DNA of 20,772 bases from JAWLBW01 sp041687475 (GTDB lineage Bacteria; J088; JAWLBW01). Numbering within the stretch: the first letter of the stretch is position 1; each line of letters begins with the position of its first letter. Positions 7,313-13,562 of this stretch are shown here, one piece after another. The notes beneath the pieces are model-generated. The model was not told the origin of the DNA and did not search any database. It was given only the letters and a program-made list of their open reading frames with translations. The translations under genes and the position numbers were made by a program. The stretch is taken from positions 1 to 20,772 of the forward strand of contig JAWLBW010000045.1 of the NCBI GenBank assembly GCA_041687475.1. The letters are read 5' to 3'.

Positions 7313-7803
7313 TAACGACGCCCGAGCCGCCGAAATTCTTTTGTGACGCCATGCTGGGGCGCCTGGCCAGGCGTATGCGGCTTGCCGGTATCGATACCGC
7401 TTACCGGAATCAGATAGGCGATCGCGAGCTGCTCGAGGCGGCCGCCGGCGAAAATCGCGTGGTCGTTACCCGTGATCGACGGCTGGCCGACCGGCGTGCC
7501 GCAAGGGGCATGTGCGTACTTCTCGACAGCGACTTGGTCGATGCGCAGTGGCGGCAGCTTCTTACGGTGTTTCCGCAACTGGCCGGCATACCGTCGTTGA
7601 CCCGCTGTGCCGTCTGCAACACAGAACTCGAGGTGGTGCCGCGCAGCCAGGTACGTTGGCTCGTACCCATTTACGTCTATGAGACCCAGCCTGAGATTCG
7701 ACGTTGCCGCACGTGCGGGCGTTTGTACTGGCCGGGCACGCACATCGCGCGCATGCGAAGGCGGTGGCTGCCGATTCGCAGTGGTGCGAACGATGGCAGG
7801 TGA
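7309..7803 (+). CDS. Mut7-C RNase-domain (PIN-like) protein with zinc ribbon
   Basis: A 164-residue protein with the Mut7-C architecture. A PIN-like nuclease N terminus (KFFCDAMLGRLARRMRLAG with acidic D13; VVVTRDRRLA with D56) is followed by a zinc ribbon made of C100-x2-C103 and C133-x2-C136 (CAVC and CRTC). PIN-like members are predicted metal-dependent RNases, but bacterial Mut7-C proteins are largely uncharacterised. The start is a GTG whose GTGA overlaps the stop of the MarC gene, with AAGGAG 10 nt upstream inside that gene. This is a clear sign of translational coupling. A third acidic residue (D73 or D75) is in place for a PIN-type site, but this is judged by eye only. Confidence 0.84.
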   Translation: MITTPEPPKFFCDAMLGRLARRMRLAGIDTAYRNQIGDRELLEAAAGENRVVVTRDRRLADRRAARGMCVLLDSDLVDAQWRQLLTVFPQLAGIPSLTRCAVCNTELEVVPRSQVRWLVPIYVYETQPEIRRCRTCGRLYWPGTHIARMRRRWLPIRSGANDGR

Positions 7804-7952
7804 GAGCGGCCATAGGTCGAATGGCGTCAAGGCAAAGGTTGTGACGGTTTTCCGCCCCTGACCGACCCTGCAGGCGGCTGCCGTGCGAGCCTTCTTGGTT
7901 GTGCCCGTGCTGGCCCTGCCCCACGCTGGAGAAGATGTTGAAGGAGGTTCGG

Positions 7953-8423
7953 ATGGCAGAGAATTTCTATCGTCGATTTCGCAGGTTGAGGGAAGAGTGT
8001 CGTGACGCCATCGGTAACGAGGGCATTGTCGAAGAGGCCCACGAGTACCGCTTCGACATCGATATCGGCGATCGGCGTTTCGCCTTTCAGGCCCTGCCGC
8101 AGGAAGATCGGGTGCTGGTCGGAGAAGAGATCGGCAACCGGGGTGTCGAATGGTTCGAAGAGCTGGTCTGGGACGAGGTATACCCAGGCTGGCGAACCAG
8201 CGATCGCACCGCGTGGGAACTGGCGGCCACCCTGGCCGAACGACCGCGTCGCCGTGCGGTGGTGGCGGGGGTTTCCGAGACCGCCCAGCGGCTGTCGCGG
8301 GTGGCCGAAACCCTTGCCTACGCGGCACTGGCCTGGCGTGGGGTGCGCTACGTGGCCCGCCGGGCCTCACACCCGCGCGAGACCGGTCGTATGTTGCGCA
8401 ACAGAGCCCGTTCGCTGCGGTAA
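7953..8423 (+). CDS. Hypothetical 156-aa protein
   Basis: Not recognised. A perfect AAGGAGG lies 5 nt before the ATG at 7953 and decides the start; the frame is open for 18 codons further upstream. The first half is charged and contains a possible short strand-turn-strand stretch (EYRFDIDIGDRRFAFQAL). The second half has a moderately hydrophobic helix near residues 120-135 and a very basic tail ending RNRARSLR, which could bind nucleic acid or acidic lipid. There is no signal peptide. It stands alone between the Mut7-C gene (149-nt gap, no promoter identified) and a bidirectional terminator shared with the convergent cytochrome gene. Confidence 0.75.
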   Translation: MAENFYRRFRRLREECRDAIGNEGIVEEAHEYRFDIDIGDRRFAFQALPQEDRVLVGEEIGNRGVEWFEELVWDEVYPGWRTSDRTAWELAATLAERPRRRAVVAGVSETAQRLSRVAETLAYAALAWRGVRYVARRASHPRETGRMLRNRARSLR

Positions 8424-8450
8424 CGACACCGATTCAACCGGCGTCGAACC

Positions 8451-8484
8451 AAAAAAAAGGCCTCGCATGCGCGAGGCCTTTTTT
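8451..8484. terminator. Bidirectional intrinsic terminator
   Basis: A symmetrical hairpin: an A-tract, GGCCTCGC (8459-8466), loop ATGC, GCGAGGCC (8471-8478), then six Ts. It can end transcription from both the 156-aa gene (plus) and the cytochrome c gene (minus), which converge here. Confidence 0.9.
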
Positions 8485-8505
8485 ACTTCTGAATCGGTAA
8501 GGAAC

Positions 8506-9153
8506 TCAGCGCAGATCAGCCGCCTTGAAGGGCGTCTTCTGGGCGGCGAACTTCTCGCGCAGGTCGGCCACGAAGGCGGTATCGACCGGGTCGGCGCTGT
8601 TGCCCCAGCTGCTGCGAATGTAGGTGACCACAGCGGCGATTTCGGCGTCGCTCATCGAGGCTTCCCAGGGCGGCATCTGGCCGGTGTACTGCTGGCCGTT
8701 GACCGTAATCGGACCGGCCAGGCCCTTGAGCACGACCTTGACGGGCACGGCGGCATCGCCGGTTACCCAATCGGATTCTACGAGTGGCGGGAACACGCCC
8801 GGTACGCCCTGACCCGTCTGCTGGTGGCACGAAGCGCAGATCTTGTTATAGGTGGCTTCGCCGTCGACCGCGGCTGCCGTTTCGGTCTCGCCTTCCGTCG
8901 TGGCCTCGGTCGTGCCTTCGCCGGCGGTTCCTTCGGCGACGCCGAGGGTCTCGTCCGAAGCGGGCTCTTCGGCGGGCTCACGGAACGTGGTGGCGTCGGT
9001 AACCTCGGCCTTGCGCTTTTCGACGGCCGACTGCATGAGGGCTCCACCGGCGAAGTAGAGCACCATCACGATAACCGTGGCGACGATGGAGAGCACCGTC
9101 CAGTTCATTTTCGGGCTGTTCTGCGGGCTGGCGTTGTGATTCTGTTCGGCCAT
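8506..9153 (-). CDS. Membrane-anchored monohaem c-type cytochrome
   Basis: A 215-residue protein with a polar start, one N-terminal membrane anchor (about residues 17-40), then a flexible linker rich in Glu, Thr and Ala (about 55-97), then a class I cytochrome c domain. The haem site is CASCH (106-110), followed by GQGVPGVFPPL, and M160 in QMPPW is the likely sixth iron ligand. The domain faces the periplasm and should carry electrons in respiration. Similar anchored domains serve terminal oxidases or dehydrogenases, but no oxidase or dehydrogenase gene is in the window, so its partner is unknown. GGAAGGAAGG directly before the ATG fixes the start. The gene is monocistronic, ending at the bidirectional terminator. 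Confidence 0.9.
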   Translation of the reverse strand: MAEQNHNASPQNSPKMNWTVLSIVATVIVMVLYFAGGALMQSAVEKRKAEVTDATTFREPAEEPASDETLGVAEGTAGEGTTEATTEGETETAAAVDGEATYNKICASCHQQTGQGVPGVFPPLVESDWVTGDAAVPVKVVLKGLAGPITVNGQQYTGQMPPWEASMSDAEIAAVVTYIRSSWGNSADPVDTAFVADLREKFAAQKTPFKAADLR

Positions 9154-9195
9154 GGCCTTCCTTCCCCCGGAAGCGTTGGAAAAATAGAAACAAAA

Positions 9196-9201
9196 ATGGT
9201 A
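9196..9201 (-). promoter_or_regulatory. Possible extended -10 (TGGTACCAT) for the cytochrome c gene
   Basis: On the minus strand TACCAT is preceded by TGG, about 42 nt before the start codon. No good -35 is seen at the right distance. The rest of this 206-nt gap holds an 8-bp inverted repeat, TTGCAGGC (9241-9248) with GCCTGCAA (9291-9298), and the terminator of the next minus-strand gene. Confidence 0.28.
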
Positions 9202-9308
9202 CCACGCCCCCTGCCGTTATGCCAGAGAGGCCATGGTGCTTTGCAGGCCGCTTCTCGAGCCGTCGACGTGGCAGGCCCGCAGCGGTCTGAGCCTGCAAGG
9301 GGCATACG

Positions 9309-9335
9309 AAAAAGGGGAACCGTTTCCGGTTCCCC
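9309..9335 (-). terminator. Intrinsic terminator of the first beta-barrel gene
   Basis: A 9-bp stem, GGGGAACCG (9314-9322) with CGGTTCCCC (9327-9335), has a GAAA loop on the transcript and a run of five Us (9309-9313). It lies 25 nt after the stop codon of the beta-barrel gene. Confidence 0.9.
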
Positions 9336-9359
9336 CTTCAGGCTTCGGAGCGACAGGGC

Positions 9360-10070
9360 TCAGAAGGCTGCACCGAGGGTGAGGCCGGCGGTCCAGTTGT
9401 TGCCGCCGGGGAAGTTGTCGTCGAGAATCTCGGTGAGAATGCGATAGGTGCCGCGGGCACCGATCGTGAAATTCTCGGCCGGGTAGTAGTTCACGCCCAC
9501 GCTGAGCGGGAAACCGATGCTTTCGTTGGCGTTCTGGAACAGGTCCAGATCGCCTGTTCCGTCAAGGCGGTAGTAATTCACGCCCGCAGCCGCGAAGGGG
9601 CGAATGTCCGAATCGGGCAGCAGGTTCACACGGCCGAGTAGTTCACCGGCCGAGGATACGACGCTTTCGTCGAAGTTTTCGAAGCTGTTGGCCGAACCGA
9701 AGTAGGCCACTTCAAGACCGACCGGGCTCGACGCGCCGAAAATGCCGCGCAGTTCCCAACCCACGCCGGGGTCGGTGGCGTCGGCAAGATCGGAGGTAAA
9801 GTTCGAAAAGGCGCCGCCGACCTCGAGTGCGAAGTTGGGTTGGGCCTGGGCACGCGCCGGTTCACCTTCGGTGGGAATGACGATTTCCTGGGTTTCATCT
9901 TCTTCGAACTCGTCGACGGCTTCCATGTCTTCTTCCCAGGCTTCTTCTTCCCAGGCCTCTTCGCCGTTCTGCCACTGGCCTTCTTCTTCCATCGTCTGCG
10001 CCCAGGCGGGGCTTGCGGCAAACAGCCCGAGCACCGATAGCGTGGCGCATTTTTTCAGTAGGCTCGTCAT
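9360..10070 (-). CDS. Outer-membrane beta-barrel protein (paralog A)
   Basis: A 236-residue exported protein. A signal peptide ends at about residue 25 (SPAWA before QTMEEE). A very acidic segment follows (about 28-62) containing a tandem EEAWE unit. From residue 80 on there is a run of amphipathic strands ending in LTLGAAF, a C-terminal Phe typical of barrels assembled by the BAM complex. It resembles small 8-stranded outer-membrane barrels, but I cannot assign a named function. The start at 10070 is set by GGAGGAATC just upstream; an open frame to 10178 would precede the signal peptide. It is a paralog of the next gene: both share EG-x-PAR before the barrel, SSPVGLE, FTIGARGTYR and LDDNFP near the C terminus. 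It is transcribed alone. Confidence 0.87.
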   Translation of the reverse strand: MTSLLKKCATLSVLGLFAASPAWAQTMEEEGQWQNGEEAWEEEAWEEDMEAVDEFEEDETQEIVIPTEGEPARAQAQPNFALEVGGAFSNFTSDLADATDPGVGWELRGIFGASSPVGLEVAYFGSANSFENFDESVVSSAGELLGRVNLLPDSDIRPFAAAGVNYYRLDGTGDLDLFQNANESIGFPLSVGVNYYPAENFTIGARGTYRILTEILDDNFPGGNNWTAGLTLGAAF

Positions 10071-10165
10071 GATTCCTCCATCTTTCGGATCCGTTTTCTG
10101 GCGAGTGCGGCAGGGGCTGATACGCCCGTAAACCGCGTCCGGCGATGACTGCAGTCGCCAATTCG

Positions 10166-10194
10166 ATTCTCGACCCATCGATCCGGCCTGCCAA
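10166..10194 (-). promoter_or_regulatory. Putative promoter of beta-barrel paralog A, TTGGCA-17-GAGAAT
   Basis: On the minus strand TTGGCA (10189-10194) is followed after 17 nt by GAGAAT (10166-10171). The -35 region, TTGGCAGGCC, is identical over 10 nt to the one before paralog B, which strengthens both calls. The leader would be about 90 nt. Confidence 0.45.
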
Positions 10195-10227
10195 TGAAGA
10201 GGCCCCGCCGGGCAGGCGTAGAGGAAG

Positions 10228-10260
10228 AAAAAGGGGGGGAGGCCGTATGGCCTCCCCCCC
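10228..10260 (-). terminator. Intrinsic terminator of the second beta-barrel gene
   Basis: A 12-bp GC-rich stem (10233-10244 with 10249-10260, four-nucleotide loop) is followed on the minus strand by five Us. It lies 26 nt after the stop codon of paralog B and 34 nt before the promoter of paralog A, so the two paralogs are separate transcription units. Confidence 0.9.
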
Positions 10261-10286
10261 GGGGAAAACAGCGGAGTCGCTTCGAC

Positions 10287-11141
10287 TCAGAAGGTTGCGC
10301 CCAACGTGAGACCGGCGTTCCAGTTGTCGCCGTCGGGAAAGTTGTCGTCGAGCAGGTCGGTCAGAAAGCGGTAGGTACCGCGGGCGCCGATGGTGAAGTT
10401 CCGGAGCGGGTAGAACGAGATACCCGCCGTTACCGGAAAGCCCAGGGCTTCGGTGCCGTCAATCTGACCTTCGCCGCCGTCGAGGCGGAAGTAGTCGATA
10501 CCGCCGCCGATGAACGGCTGCCAGCCTGCGGTGGGCGCCTGCAGGTTGATGCGCACCACGGCTTCGCCTGCCGTGGCGATGGCCGTGTCGTCGAGGTTTT
10601 CGAACCCGTTCGCGGCGCCGAAGTAGCCGAGTTCAAGGCCCACGGGGCTCGAGGTGCCGAGCACGGCGCGCACGTCCCAGTTGCCGCCGTTTTCGAGGGC
10701 GTCGTTCAGGTCGCTGGTGTAACTCGAGAAACCGCCGCCGACTTCAATGGCGACGTTCTGCGATTCGCGCAGTCGGGCGGGCTGTCCCTCCATGACGATC
10801 ACCTGGCCGGTGTCTTCACGGGGTACTACGGCCTCGAGCTCACGCTGCTCTTCTTCGGTCAGCCCTTCGATGGGTTCGCCTTCTTCCGAGGGGGTTACCG
10901 ATTCGCTTACCTCGGTATCGGATTCGAGTTCGTCGACCGGCTCACCCTCGGGGGTTACGGTCTCAGGCACTTCGGCGTCGGATTCGGCGGGTTCGGCTTC
11001 GAGCTCGACGCTTTCGCCCGTCTGTTCGTTCTCCAGAGACCCCTCCCAGGTGTCTTCCTGGGCCTGGGCCCATACCGGACCGGCAGTCACGAGCAGGCCG
11101 GCGGCGGCCAGAAAGGCCATGTCACGCACACGTTTCAGCAT
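10287..11141 (-). CDS. Outer-membrane beta-barrel protein (paralog B)
   Basis: A 284-residue exported protein. The signal peptide ends at about residue 26 (GPVWAQA). Residues 28-105 form an acidic, low-complexity segment. Within it an approximately 20-residue unit (ESDAEVPETVTP then EGEPVDEL) is repeated once with changes (ESDTEVSESVTP then EEGEPIEGL). The barrel begins near residue 128 (NVAIEVGGGFSSYTSDL) and ends in LTLGATF with terminal Phe. The barrel is clearly homologous to paralog A, while the acidic segments are unrelated in length and sequence. AAGGAGGATCTGA before the ATG fixes the start. The acidic segment presumably sits in the periplasm before the barrel and may bind cations or other envelope partners, but this is inference. 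Confidence 0.88.
   Translation of the reverse strand: MLKRVRDMAFLAAAGLLVTAGPVWAQAQEDTWEGSLENEQTGESVELEAEPAESDAEVPETVTPEGEPVDELESDTEVSESVTPSEEGEPIEGLTEEEQRELEAVVPREDTGQVIVMEGQPARLRESQNVAIEVGGGFSSYTSDLNDALENGGNWDVRAVLGTSSPVGLELGYFGAANGFENLDDTAIATAGEAVVRINLQAPTAGWQPFIGGGIDYFRLDGGEGQIDGTEALGFPVTAGISFYPLRNFTIGARGTYRFLTDLLDDNFPDGDNWNAGLTLGATF
10860..10988 (-). repeat. Internal tandem repeat (2 x about 63 nt) in paralog B
   Basis: Two consecutive degenerate units encode residues 52-72 and 73-94 of paralog B. Each carries an ESD-x-EV core, then a VTP motif, then EGEP. The divergence between units suggests an old duplication under continued expansion of the acidic linker. Confidence 0.7.
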
Positions 11142-11203
11142 TCAGATCCTCCTTCGCATAAACGGAATACCGACCGGGCCCGGCGCCCGGCTTTCTGTCT
11201 CCT

Positions 11204-11232
11204 ATTGTGAGACCGGCGAGAGGGCCTGCCAA
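11204..11232 (-). promoter_or_regulatory. Putative promoter of beta-barrel paralog B, TTGGCA-17-CACAAT
   Basis: TTGGCA (11227-11232) and CACAAT (11204-11209) are 17 nt apart on the minus strand, predicting a start near 11197 and a GC-rich leader of about 55 nt. The -35 lies inside one arm of the large inverted repeat at 11225-11269. Confidence 0.5.
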
Positions 11233-11269
11233 CAGCGAGCCCCTGCCCGGCAGCGGCTCGCTTGGCAGG
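11225..11269. repeat. Large imperfect inverted repeat (hairpin or operator)
   Basis: Three nested stems are stacked: CCTGCCAA (11225-11232) with TTGGCAGG (11262-11269), GCGAGCC (11235-11241) with GGCTCGC (11255-11261), and CTGC (11243-11246) with GCAG (11250-11253). This makes 19 base pairs, interrupted by a CA bulge and one C:C mismatch, with a 3-nt loop. There is no U-tract on either side, so it is not a standard terminator. It sits between the end of otsA and the paralog B promoter and overlaps the latter's -35. Confidence 0.75.
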
Positions 11270-11311
11270 AGCTCGCAGGCACGCCTCTGAAGGATGCTGA
11301 TGTCGTGTGGT

Positions 11312-12691
11312 TCAGGTCGCGACGGAGGGGGGGCTGAGGGCATCGCGAACCCAGGCGTGAATATCTCGCTTCTCGAGAAAGCGGTACATGCGTTCCATGT
11401 TCGCGCGCCGTTCCTCGACCGAGGTCTGCAGCGATTGGAACAGAGTGTCGGCGATACGTTCGATATGGTGTGGGTTGACCAGAAAGGCGCCGTCGAGCTC
11501 GGTCGAAGCCCCGGTGAATTCCGAGAGTATGAGTATGCCCGGATCGCCGGCCTTGGCGGCGACGTATTCCTTGGCAACCAGGTTCATACCGTCGCACAGC
11601 GGCGTGACGAGGGCAAGATCGGCCGCCTTGTAAAGCGCCATGAGCTCGTTGGGGGCAAGGTGGCGGTGAATGTAGCGTATGGGCTCCCAGTCGGGCGTGC
11701 TGAAGCGTCCGTTGATGCGCCCGACGAGCTCTTCGATTTCGCGTCTGTGCTGGCGGTACTCCTCGACCTCGCCGCGGCTGGGCACGGCAACCTGTACGAA
11801 CGACGCTCGCTTGCGCATGTCGGGGTAGCGTTCGAAGAAGTTTTCGATTGCCATGAGCCGTTCGGGAATGCCCTTGGTGTAATCGAGTCGGTCGACCCCT
11901 AGCAGCAGCGATACGCCCGGATGGCGCAGCTCGCGCACGCGCTTGTGCACCACTTCCTGCGCCGCTTTCGCGGCCAGCGATTGGGTGTCGACCGATATGG
12001 GCAGTACGCGGGCGACACAGCGCCCCGATCCGTCGGGCCGTACGACCGAGTTGCCGCGTATGTATTCCTGACCGAGAAGGCGGGCCACCGCATCGAGAAA
12101 GGAGTCGCGATACAGGGCGGTGTGAAAGCCGATTTCGTCGGCGGCGATCAAACCCAGCAGCAATTCCTCACGCCAGGGTATGTGGCGAAAGATTTCGAAG
12201 GCCGGAAAGGGTATGTGTAGAAAGAAGCGGATGTACCGCTTGGGGTCTGACCTGCGAAGCAGCTCGGGTAGAAGCAGGAAGTGGTAGTCATGCACCCAGA
12301 TGTCTTGCGTTCCGGCCTGTTCGTCGAAGGCCTGCGCAAAGATTTCGTTGGCTTCGCGGTACGCATACCACCACCCGGGCTCGAAGCGCGAGCGACCGAG
12401 CAGGTCGTGAAAGAGGGGCCACAGGGTTGCGTTGCAGAAGCCGGCGTAGAACCCCTGCTGAATTTTCTCGGGAATGGAAACGGGGTAGACTTCGTAGCCG
12501 ATGTGGGCACGTACTGCGTCCCAGTCTTCTCCGGGCTCGCCGTTGCCGAACCAGGTACCGCCGTGTTCGAGAAGGACCGGTGCGAGCGCGGCCACCAGGC
12601 CTCCTTCGCCGCGTTCAAGCTTCCAACCCCGGGAGCCCGCGCGAACCGGGCGAACGGGAAGTTTGTTGGCGATGATGGTCAAAGGGCTCAT
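11312..12691 (-). CDS. otsA: Trehalose-6-phosphate synthase (GT20)
   Basis: A 459-residue glycosyltransferase of family GT20 that joins UDP-glucose (or another NDP-glucose) and glucose-6-phosphate to trehalose-6-phosphate in the cytoplasm, for osmotic and stress protection. Visible motifs are NKLPVRP (9-15), GGLVAALAP (30-38), NATLWPLFH, the HDYH loop (D135), FFLHIPFP, GFHT, GVDRLDYTKGIPERL with R268 and K273, and DGMNLVAKE with D367 and E375. These match the donor and phosphate-binding residues of characterised OtsA. The length is that of a synthase-only enzyme, with no fused phosphatase. No otsB is seen nearby. The upstream site (GGAAC, 5 nt from the ATG) is modest, but the start matches the family N terminus. 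Confidence 0.95.
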   Translation of the reverse strand: MSPLTIIANKLPVRPVRAGSRGWKLERGEGGLVAALAPVLLEHGGTWFGNGEPGEDWDAVRAHIGYEVYPVSIPEKIQQGFYAGFCNATLWPLFHDLLGRSRFEPGWWYAYREANEIFAQAFDEQAGTQDIWVHDYHFLLLPELLRRSDPKRYIRFFLHIPFPAFEIFRHIPWREELLLGLIAADEIGFHTALYRDSFLDAVARLLGQEYIRGNSVVRPDGSGRCVARVLPISVDTQSLAAKAAQEVVHKRVRELRHPGVSLLLGVDRLDYTKGIPERLMAIENFFERYPDMRKRASFVQVAVPSRGEVEEYRQHRREIEELVGRINGRFSTPDWEPIRYIHRHLAPNELMALYKAADLALVTPLCDGMNLVAKEYVAAKAGDPGILILSEFTGASTELDGAFLVNPHHIERIADTLFQSLQTSVEERRANMERMYRFLEKRDIHAWVRDALSPPSVAT

Positions 12692-12727
12692 GAAAGTTCC
12701 GGAAAGGAAAGGTGAAAAATTCTTTCC

Positions 12728-12756
12728 ATTCTAGCATGAGCAGGGGCCGGCCAGAA
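12728..12756 (-). promoter_or_regulatory. Putative otsA promoter with extended -10 TGCTAGAAT
   Basis: On the minus strand TAGAAT (12728-12733) is preceded by TGC. The -35 position (TTCTGG, 12751-12756, spacing 17) is poor, as is common for extended -10 promoters. The start would lie near 12721, about 30 nt before the ATG. Confidence 0.48.
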
Positions 12757-12788
12757 CGTGCTCGCCCCGAAATCGTAAGGTCGTGCGG

Positions 12789-13562
12789 TCAGACGGGGGC
12801 GACGTCGCCGACTGATTGAGTCTGAGGCGAGGTGTCGAGAAGGAGCGAGGCGGTCTCACCCGCAATACGGGGGCTGAACAGAAAGGCGGCATGCCCCAGA
12901 AAGGGAACGTAGCGATCTTCGGCCGGAGCGCCCATGCAGGCGGCGCGGCTGGGCAGAATCAGTTGATCGAGATTCGACCAGTAGGCGACGACGCGGCAGC
13001 CGTTCAGCTTGTCCAGCGAAGCGTCGAGCGTGCCGAGCAACACACTGCCGGGCCGCATTTCACGGGCCGAGCGGCCGAGTCCGGCGTACGCGATCAGGGT
13101 GCCCCGGTGAGGGGTGGCCAGGGTTACGAGCAGGGCGACGCGCGCGGCGCCCCCTCGCTGTTGTATGTACCAGCGCGAGACCAGGCCGCCCATGGAATGG
13201 GCCACGATGTTGACCCGGGGCGCACCGGTTTCGGCAAGCACCTTCTCGACCTTGCGTTCGAGACGCCGGGCATGGCTTTCAATCGAGGCGAACATGCGCC
13301 AGAGGGTCAGGTGCGTCAGGTTCTCGACGCCTTGCCGGCGCAGCATGCGGGCGAATACGAACCAGTTTCCGGCGTTCTGTGAATAGCCGTGCAGCAGAAT
13401 CGTGGGGTAGGGGGCGCCGGGCACATACGGGCGCAGGGCAATGGGGCGTCGACGTACGCGAAGTAGCGTAAAGGCGGCAAACAGAAGGCCGCTTGCGCTG
13501 AGAAGCACGAAGGTGACGAGCTCGAACGCGAGTCCGAGTGCAAGGCCCCAAACCGGCATCAC
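12789..13562 (-). CDS. Membrane-anchored alpha/beta hydrolase (lipase/esterase-like)
   Basis: A 257-residue protein with a hydrophobic N terminus (about residues 4-34, one or two membrane passes) followed by basic RVRRRP, then an alpha/beta-hydrolase domain. Catalytic candidates are the oxyanion segment HGYSQN (58-63), nucleophile S123 in AHSMGG, D199 in SNLDQLI and H224 in LGHAAF. The pattern fits bacterial triacylglycerol lipase or PGAP1-like esterases, but the substrate is unknown. The start codon is a GTG at 13562 that overlaps the stop of the upstream binding-protein gene as GTGA; an ATG follows immediately at 13559. Either start means tight translational coupling. A tail of about 15 residues after the domain is polar and featureless. 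Confidence 0.84.
   Translation of the reverse strand: MMPVWGLALGLAFELVTFVLLSASGLLFAAFTLLRVRRRPIALRPYVPGAPYPTILLHGYSQNAGNWFVFARMLRRQGVENLTHLTLWRMFASIESHARRLERKVEKVLAETGAPRVNIVAHSMGGLVSRWYIQQRGGAARVALLVTLATPHRGTLIAYAGLGRSAREMRPGSVLLGTLDASLDKLNGCRVVAYWSNLDQLILPSRAACMGAPAEDRYVPFLGHAAFLFSPRIAGETASLLLDTSPQTQSVGDVAPV

Noticed and set aside
7198..8370. A 390-codon minus-strand frame over the MarC, Mut7-C and 156-aa genes
   Set aside because: It spans three plus-strand genes with ribosome sites and family motifs; the product is Arg/Pro-rich without domains.
8002..9447. A 481-codon plus-strand frame over the cytochrome gene
   Set aside because: It runs through the bidirectional terminator and antisense to a cytochrome with an intact CASCH haem site; composition is that of a shadow frame.
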